Assembly: GCA_031216445.1 (NCBI GenBank)
Contig: CM062218.1
Location: 18,107,501 to 18,171,500 of the forward strand
Direction of reading: 5' to 3'
Source: Lateolabrax maculatus
Taxonomy: Eukaryota; Chordata; Actinopteri; Acropomatiformes; Lateolabracidae
Length of the DNA: 64,000 nt
Shown here: positions 43,733-55,248 of the stretch, in pieces
How the letters are laid out: the number at the start of each line of letters is the position of its first letter
Numbering within the stretch: position 1 is the stretch's first letter
The notes under the pieces: model-generated
The model's input: the letters and a program-made list of their open reading frames with translations, nothing else
Database searches by the model: none
Told to the model about the DNA's origin: nothing
Program-made: the position numbers and the translations under genes

Positions 43733-44160
43733 TGTTTTCCATCCCACGTTCTGTATTCGACCCGTGTGTGTGAACAGGACTCTGGAGGGCTGAAAGTCAC
43801 GCAGTTTCCCCCCTGTCTCTCTCTAACAGGCTCTGGCTCAGTGAAGCAGGGGCTTTTTTTACAATTCGCCCCGACAAGCTTACTTAACAGCCTGCATTAT
43901 TTAACAGTCTTTCCTCAAAGGGAGCTCCGGCTCTCTGTCTCACTCTCTGTAAGTTTGATGAAAGCATGCACACTAAGACACAGCCAGGCTAAAAGTCTCC
44001 TCAGTCACAAAGGGCAGCAGATACTGTGGGTGCATACACACTTAATGTGTCAGTATTTATTTGCTATTTTATTCGCCTGTCGATTGACACTGTATGCCAT
44101 TGAACCACGTCTAAAATGTGCCTTGTGTCCTGTCTGAACGTACCGTAAAGCTCAGTCCTC
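42102..44160. other. Intergenic stretch with microsatellite, no gene
   Basis: No supported gene. The part around 43,000-43,210 looks like an old dispersed repeat of the AAGTA/ACTTAA-rich type. A poly-C/CA microsatellite at 43671-43731 is listed separately. Confidence 0.4.
43671..43731. repeat. Compound (C)21(CA)n microsatellite
   Basis: Twenty-one C residues run directly into about 20 CA units. Homopolymer length of this kind is often wrong in assemblies. Confidence 0.95.
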
Positions 44161-44164
44161 TACA

Positions 44165-44435
44165 CATTACAGGACAGGTGAATGTGCCTGACCGTTTCTT
44201 GGCTGGGAGCAGTGACTTCCTGGACTCTCTGCTGGTTGCTCGAGGTGCTAGTAGGCATATCTGTTCCCTTCGGACAGAGCCAGGCTAGCTGTTTCCCCCT
44301 GTTTTCAGTCTTTATGCTAAGCTAGGCTAAACACATCCTGACCTGCGTGGACATATAGGTTGTTGTTTGGATGAAAACGTAACTCCTCCAAACTTTAATA
44401 ATAATATTTCCCAAAATGTCAAACTGTTCCTGTAA
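44165..44435. repeat. Dispersed repeat, family A, copy 1
   Basis: Contains GGACAGAGCCAGGCTAGCTG, TCAGTCTTTATGCTAAGCTA and a terminal CAAACTGTTCCTGTAAG. The same phrases recur at 55,490-55,715 and, more diverged, at the right end of the element at 49,141-50,117. The family, from memory, is widespread in percomorph fish. Confidence 0.7.
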
Positions 44436-44515
44436 GTGATGCCACACCACACTTTGGCCAATTTCCATACGTTAAGGCAAACACACAAAGGGCAAATGTG
44501 GCGTCAGAGCATGAA

Positions 44516-44517
<2 letters not shown>

Positions 44518-44555
<38 letters not shown>
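44518..44555. repeat. (CA)n microsatellite
   Basis: About 19 CA units. Confidence 0.95.
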
Positions 44556-44557
<2 letters not shown>

Positions 44558-45955
44558 GAAAAAAAAAACCTTTTCACCATGAGCATAACGTGTACAGGCA
44601 GACAGTGACATGGATGGAGGTTTCTGGCTTTCACTCAACAGCTAAATCTCATGGGTAAACAGACTGCAGCGGTCAAAGAGGGTATACAGTGGTCATGCAC
44701 ACACACAACTTCACTGCTGTGTTGTTTTGTTTCACTGAGACGAGCTCTGCAGCGAAACTGGCTCAGCATCGAGTAAACATTTAGGCAAACTAATCCATAG
44801 CTGTAGTCCCAAAGAAGATTAATCTACAGTGGCTGCAATCGATGTCATTCTTAATGCACATTTCTAATAAATTCCGCGCATAATGTGACCTCCCAGCTCT
44901 AATGCACTGGAGCGGTTGGATGGAGAAATGGTGACATTAATTTTACATTCTTCCTCCATCTAGATATTCAGATAACAGCGGGGAGGGCAGAGTGAGAGAG
45001 AAGCAGAGATCAGGGTGGCTATAAAGACTTGGAGAGGGAAGAGAGCTGAGTTTAAAGTCCTATTGATGCAGAGGCATGATTGTGTGTCCCAGTGCGTGTG
45101 TGTCTCTGTGTGTCTATGTGTCCATGTCTTCATTTTTTGACGTCCATGTCACATCAGACAGACAGTCCCTGCCATCCGCGGCTAAAACAAAGAAGTGTCT
45201 GCGTCATTAGGCTCCATCAACCTCCCTCGACAATCTACTGAGCCATCATCTGCCACTACTGCTCACCCCATTCATCATAAAGCAAATATCGCCATTTTAT
45301 TTCACACAACACCATTAGCTCGTGTGTGTACGTGGGACTAAGTGTGTGAACACCTGCGGTTGAAAACTCTCCCGGTCTAATTTATGTTTTCGGTTCCACA
45401 GGATGCCCAGGATGGGTGGGTGGGAGTGATTCAGTGTGTGTGTGTGTGTGTGTTAGGGGTTATTATATTGATGCATGGCTGCTGCTGATCCAGCCTCATA
45501 AACAAGCCTTGGTTTTGAAGGCCTGGGCCACATCCATCCAAATCTCACCTTGTCACGCCCCATATGCTGGAGGCCAACTTTGGCCACCCACACCCTTCAT
45601 TAGCATCCAAACAGATAACATCTGCTCTGATACATTGGGCTAATACTTGTCTTCTATTAGGATCAGATCTGGGCCAGCATGAAGTGTCACCTGCCTTCAA
45701 TTCGATGGACACGATGCGGTTTGATTGCATGTTTAGTGTGAAACTGTGCAATAATGTTTCTTGACAATAATTTTAACTCATGGTCCACTTATTAGCTTTT
45801 CCTTAAGCGTTCAGCACTACTAACAGCCAGTGCGATTACAAGGGATTGATTTGGACCAAAGTGGGGAATTATCATTTTGATTGGATTCCATACAAGTACA
45901 TCTGTTTTCATGGTCGAACCATCTGCCATTTTTTATGATTTATCATTTATAGTTA
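44556..45955. other. Intergenic stretch, partly low-repeat sequence
   Basis: No gene. Segments 44,870-45,060, 45,160-45,310 and 45,540-45,950 lack repeats and have the balanced, AT/homeobox-motif-rich look of conserved non-coding DNA; that is an impression only. A short GT tract lies at 45435-45453. Confidence 0.35.
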
Positions 45956-45969
45956 ATGTCACAAAATTC

Positions 45970-46640
45970 CAGTCACAATTTTCCCAGAGCCCAAGGAACA
46001 AGGCCACATTACACTCGGGACAAAGCTGTTGACCTTATCCATGTCACGGCTGGTGTGAGCAGGGCAACAGGGATACAGAGGATAGGACCCGACGGCAGGC
46101 GGCTGAGGAAGGGATTTTATTCTACAAAAACGGAGGTACAATGACTTATGGGAAAGTGAGGCAGACAAGGGTCAAAACTGGGAAAGCAATCCAAGACATG
46201 CAAACATATCCAAAAAGGGAGCGGGCAGAAACCCAATAATCAGGAAGGTCAAACAGTCAGTCAGGCAGGCAGAAACAGGTTCAGGAACAGATTTGCACAT
46301 AACTGAGGCAAAAAAAAAAAAAAAAAGCAAAGGCATGAGGCACATGACAACTTAAATGATCTGGCAGAGGAATAAAGGCCCAGATGGTTTAAATAGCGAG
46401 AGACTGATGAGGGAACGAGATGCAGGTGAGGAGGGGGAGGAGCAGGCAACTGAAGAGCAGGTGTGTGGATGGGTGGGGCAGTCAGGTGATGGGGAAAGGA
46501 GGGACAGTCTGAGGGAACCTGGTGGACAGCTCGAGGACAGCAGGTCTGGGGGGTTGGAGGAGAGTACGGGGCCCGGGAGGAGTGAGCAGGCGGCTGCAGG
46601 ACGGAGACAGAGAGGCTGAAGGAGCAGATGGTGACAATCG
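45970..46640. repeat. Dispersed repeat, probable teleost interspersed element
   Basis: Starts near TGTCACGGCTGGTGTGAGCA (46043) and continues with phrases such as GATCTGGCAGAGGAATAAAG and TTTAAATAGCGAGAGACTGA, followed by purine-rich GAGGTGGACAG-like text. From memory this is a common fish interspersed repeat type. It includes an A-run at 46310-46326. No ORF with transposase or reverse-transcriptase features. Confidence 0.5.
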
Positions 46641-48060
46641 ATTTTACTAAGTGCAAACTGGTTTGGAAATAAGCATAACTAAATGACAAAGGTGAAATAT
46701 AGTTTTAATACCTTTATTATTGCAGTTCAGATTTCACCAGAAACTGATTTGTTAGACAGGAGCCTGTTTTCTGCCTGTTTCAAATTAGTTTGGGGTGGCC
46801 AGGTGATATTTAAGCACAGGATGACTGTATACATGACTGAAGTATATTTACTGAAGTAGAGCACTTAAGTATAATTTTGAGGTACTTGTACTTTACTTGA
46901 GTGTTGATACTTATTCTCCATCAAATTTCATGGAATCTGCCAATGTCAAAGTGCTTTGCTCTCTGGCCAACAGTCCAAAACATTTTCAGTTTACTGAAGT
47001 ACAAAGTTTATTCTTGACATCAGAGAAAACTGGTCCATTTAGTAACTATTCTTGAGTTTTTCGATCATATCACATGATCTTCATTGGCAGATGTTGATAT
47101 TTACTTCAAACTGAAGAAGAGGTCTTGGAATTGATCAAAAGCTCTAGACCAGTTTAATAAATGGACCTTGTAGTGAGATTCTTTACTCAGCTGCTGTTTC
47201 CAAGGTGAAAAGCCAACTTCTCCTCTTTTAAAAGGTCATTAAAGTGGACTGAAAAAAATTAAATTTCCACATCTACAACTCTGTGACAAGTGGGAAAACT
47301 CCATTTGCTGATGAAAATCATGTACTATGATTTACAAGGTCCAGAACAGCTGCTAAATGAGCCTTGTGGTGTGATTATTTTCTCAACTAATCTTCAATTT
47401 ACATCCAAATTGTTTCTGATCAATTGTCTGGTGATCAACTGATTTACTGAGTAGTTATTTTAGTACTAGCATCAGTAATCTTTTTATGTTCTAATTATCG
47501 TAATATCGTTTCTGTGTCTCAGCATGATCTGTATTTCTCTAACTGATACAATGAACAGTAAACACCAACACACATAAATGGTGCATTGAAAATATTTTAT
47601 TTCTTTCCTGTGTTAATACATAATTAGACATTTATATTTTCATAGAAATAGTATATATATCATGGGTGTGAACGATAGCAGAGTCATGCTAGCCCTCATG
47701 AACAGGTTTTATCCCATGAACATCAAAATGGTTCAAACACAGACGTCATGATTGTACATAAAACACTGACTCCATTATTCTGCTGTAAATCCATGCTTCT
47801 TGGTTATTTGCTTCGACACAAAGTACAAATATATGCCATAAGTAAACGGCCCTATTTTTTACTATGTGTAGGACCTTAGGGTGATTATTCAAGGTTCTCA
47901 ATAGTCACTCATCCAATCATCTACAGTACAGGCAAACCAGTGTGAATGGGATGACTTCAACCACTTTTGTAGTCTTCCGTTGTCACATGGTTCGGTAAGC
48001 AGGGATATGATTTAAGGCCGGGGTTACTGAGAAGCTCACGGTGTTGCAGTGGGACAAATT
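46641..48060. other. Intergenic stretch with decayed repeats
   Basis: Around 46,835-46,925 the text TTACTGAAGTAGAGCACTTA and TACTTGTACTTTACTTGAGT matches the AAGTA-type dispersed repeat also seen near 29,200. The remainder to 48,060 is AT-rich with no gene recognised. Confidence 0.4.
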
Positions 48061-48476
48061 GCACTACTGGATTATTTATTATGTCAAGATTTCTTCAGTC
48101 TTATAGTTTACGTTGAAGTACCGCGGGCCTAAAACATCCGTACAAACAAAACAACCTTACTTTGGGGAGATTGTAAAGGCAAGCAAGCACCTTTTTGAAA
48201 GAAAAATCCAGGGTTGTCAATTCACTAAACCCTATAAATGATGGTAAAGTTGCCTGTATATGCAATTTCTTGTTTTCCTTTAACTGATTATGATTTCCAC
48301 ATACATTTCTGTCAATGTTCCTTTCATATTTGCTTCAAAAATGAACCTTAAAATTCAAATTTGGACCTATATATATCCACAACCCACTAACACCCGTGTT
48401 AACATTCAAACATCTCATCATACTGAACTGAACTTGGAGCTTGGACACGGCAAACCCCACTGGGTGTAATGATCCT
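48061..48476. repeat. 416-bp duplicated segment, copy 1
   Basis: Aligned by eye with 49,321-49,736 over its full length at roughly 94% identity, with a couple of one-base indels. It ends ...GGGTGTAATGATCCT. No coding potential seen. Function unknown. Confidence 0.95.
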
Positions 48477-48537
48477 TTCTCTCCCTCTGTGTCTGTCACT
48501 CCCAATTCTATATCCTTGGTTTCTCTGACTCATCTTC

Positions 48538-48540
<3 letters not shown>

Positions 48541-48585
<45 letters not shown>
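48541..48585. repeat. (TC)n microsatellite
   Basis: About 22 TC units immediately left of an exon-like block. Confidence 0.95.
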
Positions 48586-48589
<4 letters not shown>

Positions 48590-48593
48590 TTAG

Positions 48594-48795
48594 GTGTCTC
48601 TCCAGGTCTCATGCTCCATATTCGCACATGCCTCATTGGACGTTCACCTTGAGCAGCTGTTGAGTCGCCTCCTGCAGCCTCAGATAGACAGAGACAGAGC
48701 TGTCTGGGCCAGACTAGCCTTCTGCTGCCCCCCACCCCCCAGTGTGTCAGTTTGGACCGCAGCCAGCCGGAGAATGGACTTGGTGCATGAGTGAG
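48594..48795 (+). other. Unassigned exon-like open segment
   Basis: After a CT-rich tract and TTTAG acceptor the frame stays open for 67 codons, with non-repetitive sequence such as FAHASLDVHLEQLLSRLLQP and RDRAVWARLAFCC, up to a GTGAGTG donor-like site at about 48790. I do not recognise the protein and found no partner exons. The open frame could be chance, or an exon of a gene not otherwise visible here. Confidence 0.2.
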
Positions 48796-48800
48796 TGTTT

Positions 48801-48801
<1 letters not shown>

Positions 48802-48843
<42 letters not shown>
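48802..48843. repeat. (GT)n microsatellite
   Basis: About 20 GT units. Confidence 0.95.
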
Positions 48844-48845
<2 letters not shown>

Positions 48846-49140
48846 TGGATCAGACCTCTACAGGAAAATTACCACTTCAGGTTCTGTCGTATTTCAGTTA
48901 CCAAGCACATTCATACTTTCATCATCCATTATATCACATCATTGTCCAATAATCCAAATAGTGTTAATCCCCATGCACCCAGTTTAAAGAGAAATTGAGG
49001 AAGTTCAAATTTTTTGATGGTAAGAACATCAAGAGCGTTTGTTTCCTTTGATCAATCATAAAAGACAGAACAAAGTTATTCAGATTTCCGAAGGCAAGAC
49101 AGGATGCAGCCGCTAATATCAGAGTGGGTAACATCAATAG

Positions 49141-50117
49141 TTAAAGGAACAGTCCAACTTTTTGAGTAATATGCTTGTTGCTTCCAAACTCCTGTCAGAT
49201 GAAAAAATCAGTTTAATCTCAGAACATCTTTAAGACCAAAGTATATTCTGTTTATCCTGATAATCTCCTTCAGTCCTCCCAAAAAACCTGATGTTGTTCA
49301 CAAAAAACCTGATGTTTTTTGTACTACTGGATTATTTATTATGTAAAGTTTTCTTCAGTCTTATAGTTTATGTTTAAGTACTGCGGGGCCAAAAACATCC
49401 ATACAAACAAAACAACCTTACTGTGGGGAGATTGTAAAGGCAAGCAAGCGTCTTTTTCAAAGAAAATCCAGGGTTGTCAATTCACTAAACCCTTTACATG
49501 ATGGTAAAGTTGCCTGTATATGCAATTTATTGTTTTCCTTTAACTGATTATGATTTCCACATACATTTCTGTCAACCTTCCTTTCATATTTGCTTCAAAA
49601 ATGAACCCTACAATTCAAATTTGGACCCATATTTATCCACAACCCACTAACACCCGTGTTAACATTCAAACATCTCATCATACTGAACTGAACTTGGAGC
49701 TTGGACACGGCAAACCCCACTGGGTGTAATGATCCTCTCATTGGTCCAAAACCTGATGGGTTTTTTTTGAGAGTTTCAAAAAATATGTATTGTTATTTCT
49801 GTAAGACTTACAAATTGTACTGCTGCGTCAATTTCACCCATGCTGCTTGACTTTTGCCTGCAAGATGACACCCCGTTTTAATCCTGCCTATAAAGCTCTA
49901 GTTGGTTGACTGTAAATTGAACCAGAGGTGCTGGCACAGCACCAGAGCCATTCCAATCACATCAGAGATGTGTGCGGTGATTCAGAGGTCCCAAACCAGG
50001 CTAGCCTAGTTTAGCACAAAGACTGGAAGCAAAATGAAAACTGCTAGTCTCATTCACATCTGACTGAATTTGACGGCAAACAAGCACATTCCCCCAATCT
50101 GAGGACTGCTCCTTTAA
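49141..50117. mobile_element. Inverted-repeat-ended element with a nested insertion
   Basis: The left end TTAAAGGAACAGTCC (49141-49155) is matched in inverse by GGACTGCTCCTTTAA at 50103-50117. Left and right interiors resemble the ends of family A repeats (ACTTTTTGAGTAATATGCTT at left; GTTTAGCACAAAGACTGGAA at right). The middle holds the second copy of the 416-bp segment, bordered on both sides by AAAACCTGATG. The simplest reading is a non-autonomous transposon into which another sequence was inserted. Confidence 0.65.
49321..49736. repeat. 416-bp duplicated segment, copy 2
   Basis: Direct-orientation partner of 48,061-48,476. It is flanked by AAAAACCTGATGTTTTTT on the left and AAAACCTGATGGGTTTTTTT on the right, which may be a target-site duplication of the insertion. 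Confidence 0.95.
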
Positions 50118-53100
50118 AGAGCAAACGTTAGAGTAAGGACCGAGGTATGCTCGATCAGAACTAGTTTACACGATCACGTCTGATCACGTCGGAAATCAAA
50201 GGTGTTTATAGTTGTTTTGAACAGCCACACTCGGAGGTGGAGTGACTAGCCGTCATGGAGAGGGGGAGACGCAATATTGTTTAAAGATGGAGATAATTCA
50301 TAAGTCATATTTTATGACGGTCTCTCCTTGAAGACATTCATGTATACCGGCCCCTTAAGAAAATAGAGGCAAGCCACTTTAAAGTAATGCTGCAAATAAT
50401 AGAGTTGAAGAATGGAAACGAGCGTATATGTAGACCTTTACTTTAATGAGGAGAGTGTTTTCACTCTCAACATCTGCTCAACCAGAATCTGGCCCCTGTC
50501 CTGTTCTCTTCATGAAAGTAAGGGACTAAATACACAACAGCGAAGAGGAAACAGGAAGGGGTACAGTTTAAATATACTTTCAAATTTGCTGAGTCTTTCC
50601 CTGCTTTCACTCGGTCCATCTGTGCAGACGGAGCAACAACAGCCACTCCAGTTTCTAACAGGCTCCCTCAGACGCTTCCAGCTATACTCCCTTTGGAAAA
50701 GGCTTGACATTCAAATCCCCAGCGTCTACTTTGTCGGTACGTGCTTGTTCTTTAATTCTGATCTGTTCTACCAGCCAGCCATGATGCCCCACTTCTGTCA
50801 TCGCTTCAAGTATCTTATGCTTCAAAAATCACAAGGCTGCTCTTTTAGTCTTTTTCCTCTATATTTGTGTGCAGGTACTCTCTTTCTCAATGTCAGACTG
50901 CTTCTCTCGACAAACAGCTCGAGTTAATAGACCGCCACTTGAGTCACTTAATCATTCTACACAGTCATTCTTTAATCTCTTTTCTCTCTAGATGGATTTG
51001 TTTTACACCCATTCTTATGGTTTGAGAGATTAGTGTGTGAATCTGTTAATTATTTTCACCTTCATCCTACATTTAAGAGTAATTTAGCACCATGCTGAAA
51101 AGCAGGGTTTCACTGCCGTCTGTGGTTGAGTTTCAAACCTGTTTCACTGACCGGATGTAGTCAGAAATGTGCTTTGTTGCACTTTGTAACCACACCCAAA
51201 GGTGATGTCAGAGTACACCTGTACATCACTGCATCCAGGTCAGAAGTTAAAGCACTGGAGGTCAACAATGACAAGATTTTCAAGGGGTGTTAGGTTACTC
51301 TTTCATCGTTTTTCATGTTACTTTGTTCAAGAGGGGTTTCTTTCATTCATTTTGAAACCAATCTTATGTTTTTCTATTGGCCGCCTCTTGATAAGTTTAC
51401 AATAAAAATGGTGGCGGATTACCACCTGAAATTCTTACTCGTTTTTGAAAGAATGGGTTTGTGATTTCAGGCCGATGCAGACAAAAGCTCTCATATCTAG
51501 CCAGCGACTGTCCATTTTGCAGGCTAAAATGATGCCCATCGCTCGCAGATTTTGCCAACTGTGCCTAGCTGGCTCATTAAGCGAGCGTTCGATCCATGAG
51601 CTGGGGGGAAGAGCTGTTTCTGGCCGATTTTTTAATGTTTCCAGCTGACTCGTTTTAGAAACAAGAACCCTGTAAAAGGGTCTCGAATGTGCACAGGACG
51701 GCTCCATACATGAAATACATCAGACCGAGGCTACAGCTACATGTCCCAGGCAAATATCTGCATCCTCACCAGTTCATGATACATGTAGGAGACAAGGAAA
51801 TAAAAATACAGCGCACAGCTCCTAGTATCCTAGTGCTAAATCCATTCCTTACAGTGTATCTCGTGTTTTTTTTGCTTTTGGAAAGGCTAAAGAAAAGACA
51901 CCACCCTCCAAACTCTTTAAATGCTGAATATCACTACAGCCGTTATGGATTGGTGGTATTGGGTTTTAGGGAACGGTCAACTATGACAAATCCTGTTCCT
52001 ATGCCTTTTTAAAAGCACTTTTAAGTCTGAACCTTTAGGTAGGCCTGTGTGCTTATTAGTTGTGTAAAAAAAAGTGCTTCTTTTTCCTTACCTATCCTAT
52101 CTCTACTTTCCCGGTTAGTGCTCCTCTTTCATTGATTCTTTCATTCTCCCTCTAGTCTATTTCGCCTTACTTGTTTACCAGGTAGAGTGTCCATCCAGGC
52201 CGGTCTGAGACAAAAAGGTGATAAATGAGCAGAGGAGCGAGGGATAGGCAACGGGCCGGGGACGAATGAGAGAGAGAAGAGCTGATGCGGAGAGGGAGAA
52301 GGCGGCTAACGGGAGTCTGAGAGTGGATATAATGAGAAACAGGGGAGAGGGAAGCTGGGGGGGAGAGAGAGGAGTGAGGACAGGACTGGTGAAGGGGAGA
52401 AACGAGGAAGGTTGGAGTGATATATGAGAAAGAGAGCATTGCGACAGAGGGATAGAAAGTGAGGGGAAAGTCATAAATGGGAGAATGAAGGCAGATGAGG
52501 GTGGCTGGAGATGGAGGAGGCTGATAAACGAGGGGGTGAAAAACGAATGGCAGGGTAAGGGTTCGGTGTTTTGGCAGAACTGATGATTGAGATGAGAATG
52601 TAATGGCTGTCTGTCTCAGTACAGGGCAGTATTTAAATCCAGCGTGTGTGTGTGTGTGGATGTATACTTTATATGTGTGTGTGTGGTGCTGATTAGCAGT
52701 CATCTCAACCAGTGAGGCATTCAGACATTCACTCATTATCTCTAATATGGCTGCAAGTCTGCTGAGTTCAGCTTCACAGCGTTTTTCTGTTTGACTTTTT
52801 AGTGAACTCAACTGGCGAGCGTCAGTATTCAGGTTGGGGTTGGGGTCCAATATATTTGCAATTATGTGGACAGCACATAATACTTGAACAGAAAGCCCCA
52901 AAGAAGATAATGAAGCTTTATCTTTAGCTGGATAATTCTAATGAACTCCTTCGCTCCTTCACATAAAACCTTTGATGAAGTGGTAAGTACATAAGTGGGA
53001 ATGAATATGTATGCTGTGATTTCTCCTTTAATAATACGATGTCCGATTGTGCTCAACAAGCTAGGGCTGCAAATAGCAATGACTTTCCTTATTGGTTCAT

Positions 53101-54909
53101 CTATTCATTTGTTTTTGCTTTTAAAGGATTACTGTAGGCCTTTTTGTCAACAAATCCCATGAAAAGACCAAAACCTACATCTCTCAATACTTCCCCACTT
53201 CTCTACTCTATCTGTGGGACTCAGCCCCAAGCCCATGTATTAACACACATTTGGTGCACCTGTGAGTTACAGCCGCAGGACACTGTGGGATTGATAGTTT
53301 TAGGAAAAACAGTGGCTCTATGGCACAGAGTAATAAGCTACATATTAAGCTTTTGCTACACACAGAACATTTGGTATTACAGTAATAGTTCATTGTTGAT
53401 TTGGTCTTTTCATGAGACTTTGAATAACAAAGAATCTGATCTATCGACATGTAGATTACATGTTCATGTAAATTGAGAGAAAACAGTGCTGGCAGTTGAT
53501 TGGGTGATCAAATTCGCAGTGCATCTTTAGTGAATTTACACCTGGATTTTATGCATTTTTCCTCAAGTCTAAGAGAAACTTTTCAAAATGTTGTCAGCAA
53601 CACGGCCAAGTGGATCATCTGCGAGCTTCTACAGCCTGGCACCCCTGCTGCCAAACCAGGGTAGAAACCCAGCCAAACTTTGCCCAGTGTATACATTTAA
53701 TTAAGAATGATGCCCTGCATATCTCCATCCTTATTCCCTGCACATCCTGTTGCAAAGCACTGGCAGCATATGGTGCTGAATATGCAGTGATGAACAATAA
53801 ACCCCAATTTGAACCAAAATCAGTCATTTTCGGTGCCAGTCTTATTAAAAGTTTGAAACCGAGGATAACTTCCTGATTTCAAACCTGGAAGTTGTTGTAA
53901 AATTTTGATTTAGAGTGAGCCCCCGCAGTGATGAGAGATTGCCTGGTCTTTGTCTGAATCCTGGCTGTATTCACACAGCATCATCCAGCTCATATAATGA
54001 AAATATGGGGGCGCTGTAAAAAACATGTCCGGTTTTATCCCCCGACCTGACAAGGGCGCTACGGTTCACGTTCGGAGAGGCAAGAGAAAAACAGATACAG
54101 TACATCATTTAACTGATGACACAGGGAGAGAAAGGCAGGAGACAAGACTCAATGTGCAATATTTCTGATACAATAACAAAATGATACCGTACTCACGATT
54201 GGGATTGTGAGGGCTCAAACAATCACAATAGGATGAGCACCAAACGGCAATGTTATTATTAGAGAGACACCAACACTGAAAGACAGGGATAAGGATGAGC
54301 TGCTACACAAAGGGCTGTAATAAAGACGGAAAGAAGGGGTGTGATGGAGAGATAGAAAAAAAGAGAAAGTTCTTGGTTTAAAAGAAGAGAAGAAGAGCGT
54401 AGCTTGTTGAGTTGTGTGCAGACTGATACCTGGAACTGAAGGACCAGCTATTCTTGCGAGTCAACCTACATTCCTGCCATCTCTGACCAGTGATACGAAC
54501 CTGAAGTTGAAAAAAAAAAAAAGAAAAATGCTCAGACATTCATGTTTGATGATCCGCTCCTGGGATTCGGTGCCACTGGTGAAGAGTAACCAGAACGTTT
54601 GAATCAAGCAGTTCTTGTCGAGAAGAAATTACGTCGTCCCCCCGGGTGCTTTGACTGACAGCCATTTTATGTCTTGTCTCTAAATTGGCTGCCCGCTCAA
54701 AGCTGGCTACAGTCCAGTTTTGGTCACAACGAAGGTAAATGTAGTTTTGTCCTCTTCCGTTTGCAGCCTTTGACTCTGCAAGTTCAAATTTAGTGTCCAT
54801 TATGTTACAAGAGTTCTTCATTGTGTTTCTCTAATGGTTTGTCGGTTCCTCAGTACGATGGTGTCTGAGAATGGCTTTCTTGTTGGTCTCAGGGTCTGGA
54901 AGAAACACA
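50118..54909. other. Intergenic stretch, no supported gene
   Basis: Long open frames occur at 50,412-50,927 (plus, 171 codons) and 52,167-52,901 (minus, 244 codons), but neither has domain-like sequence and the second is translated purine-rich and CA-repeat DNA. A GA-rich block spans about 52,230-52,560. No promoter, RNA gene or clear transposon ends were recognised. Confidence 0.4.
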
Positions 54910-54915
54910 TTTATT
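54910..54915 (-). terminator. Candidate polyadenylation signal of fndc5
   Basis: Minus-strand AATAAA, 334 bases past the fndc5 stop codon; the 3' UTR would then span 54.9-55.25 kb. Confidence 0.35.
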
Positions 54916-55248
54916 GAACTTGATGAGACAAAGGACGGGTTCAGCAGATTGTGTCAGCTGTAGCTAGCTAGAGAAAAAAACATAAATGAATGAAGAGATG
55001 CTCCCTTGAGGATAAGATGAAACTTAATGTTTGTGTGGGCAATTTAGGTTGTTGCAGAAGCATCACAACAAATGAAGCAAATAAAAAAGAGCATATAAAT
55101 AAATAAAAAACAAGAAAAAAGTATTTATATGGAGGTATTATGTAAGATGAGAGCTTTTTGCAGTTGACAGTCAGTAAAGATGTCCTGTTCCTCACCTGTC
55201 CTGAGGTTCGAGGAGTTGGTTATTGCACAAGGCTATGCAGGGCTGGTC

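Noticed and set aside
46261..46689. 142-codon minus-strand open frame
   Set aside because: Lies wholly within a dispersed repeat, with Pro/Ser-rich low-complexity translation and a poly-Phe run from the A tract.
50412..50927. 171-codon plus-strand open frame with an internal exon-like piece (about 50,628-50,736)
   Set aside because: Not recognisable, starts in poor context, and the AG/GTACGT-bounded internal piece has no partner exons. Chance openness is the simpler reading.
52167..52901. 244-codon minus-strand open frame
   Set aside because: Its translation is mostly Ser/Pro/Leu runs from a GA-rich tract plus Thr-His runs from CA repeats. No domain, no splice partners and no conserved block were seen.
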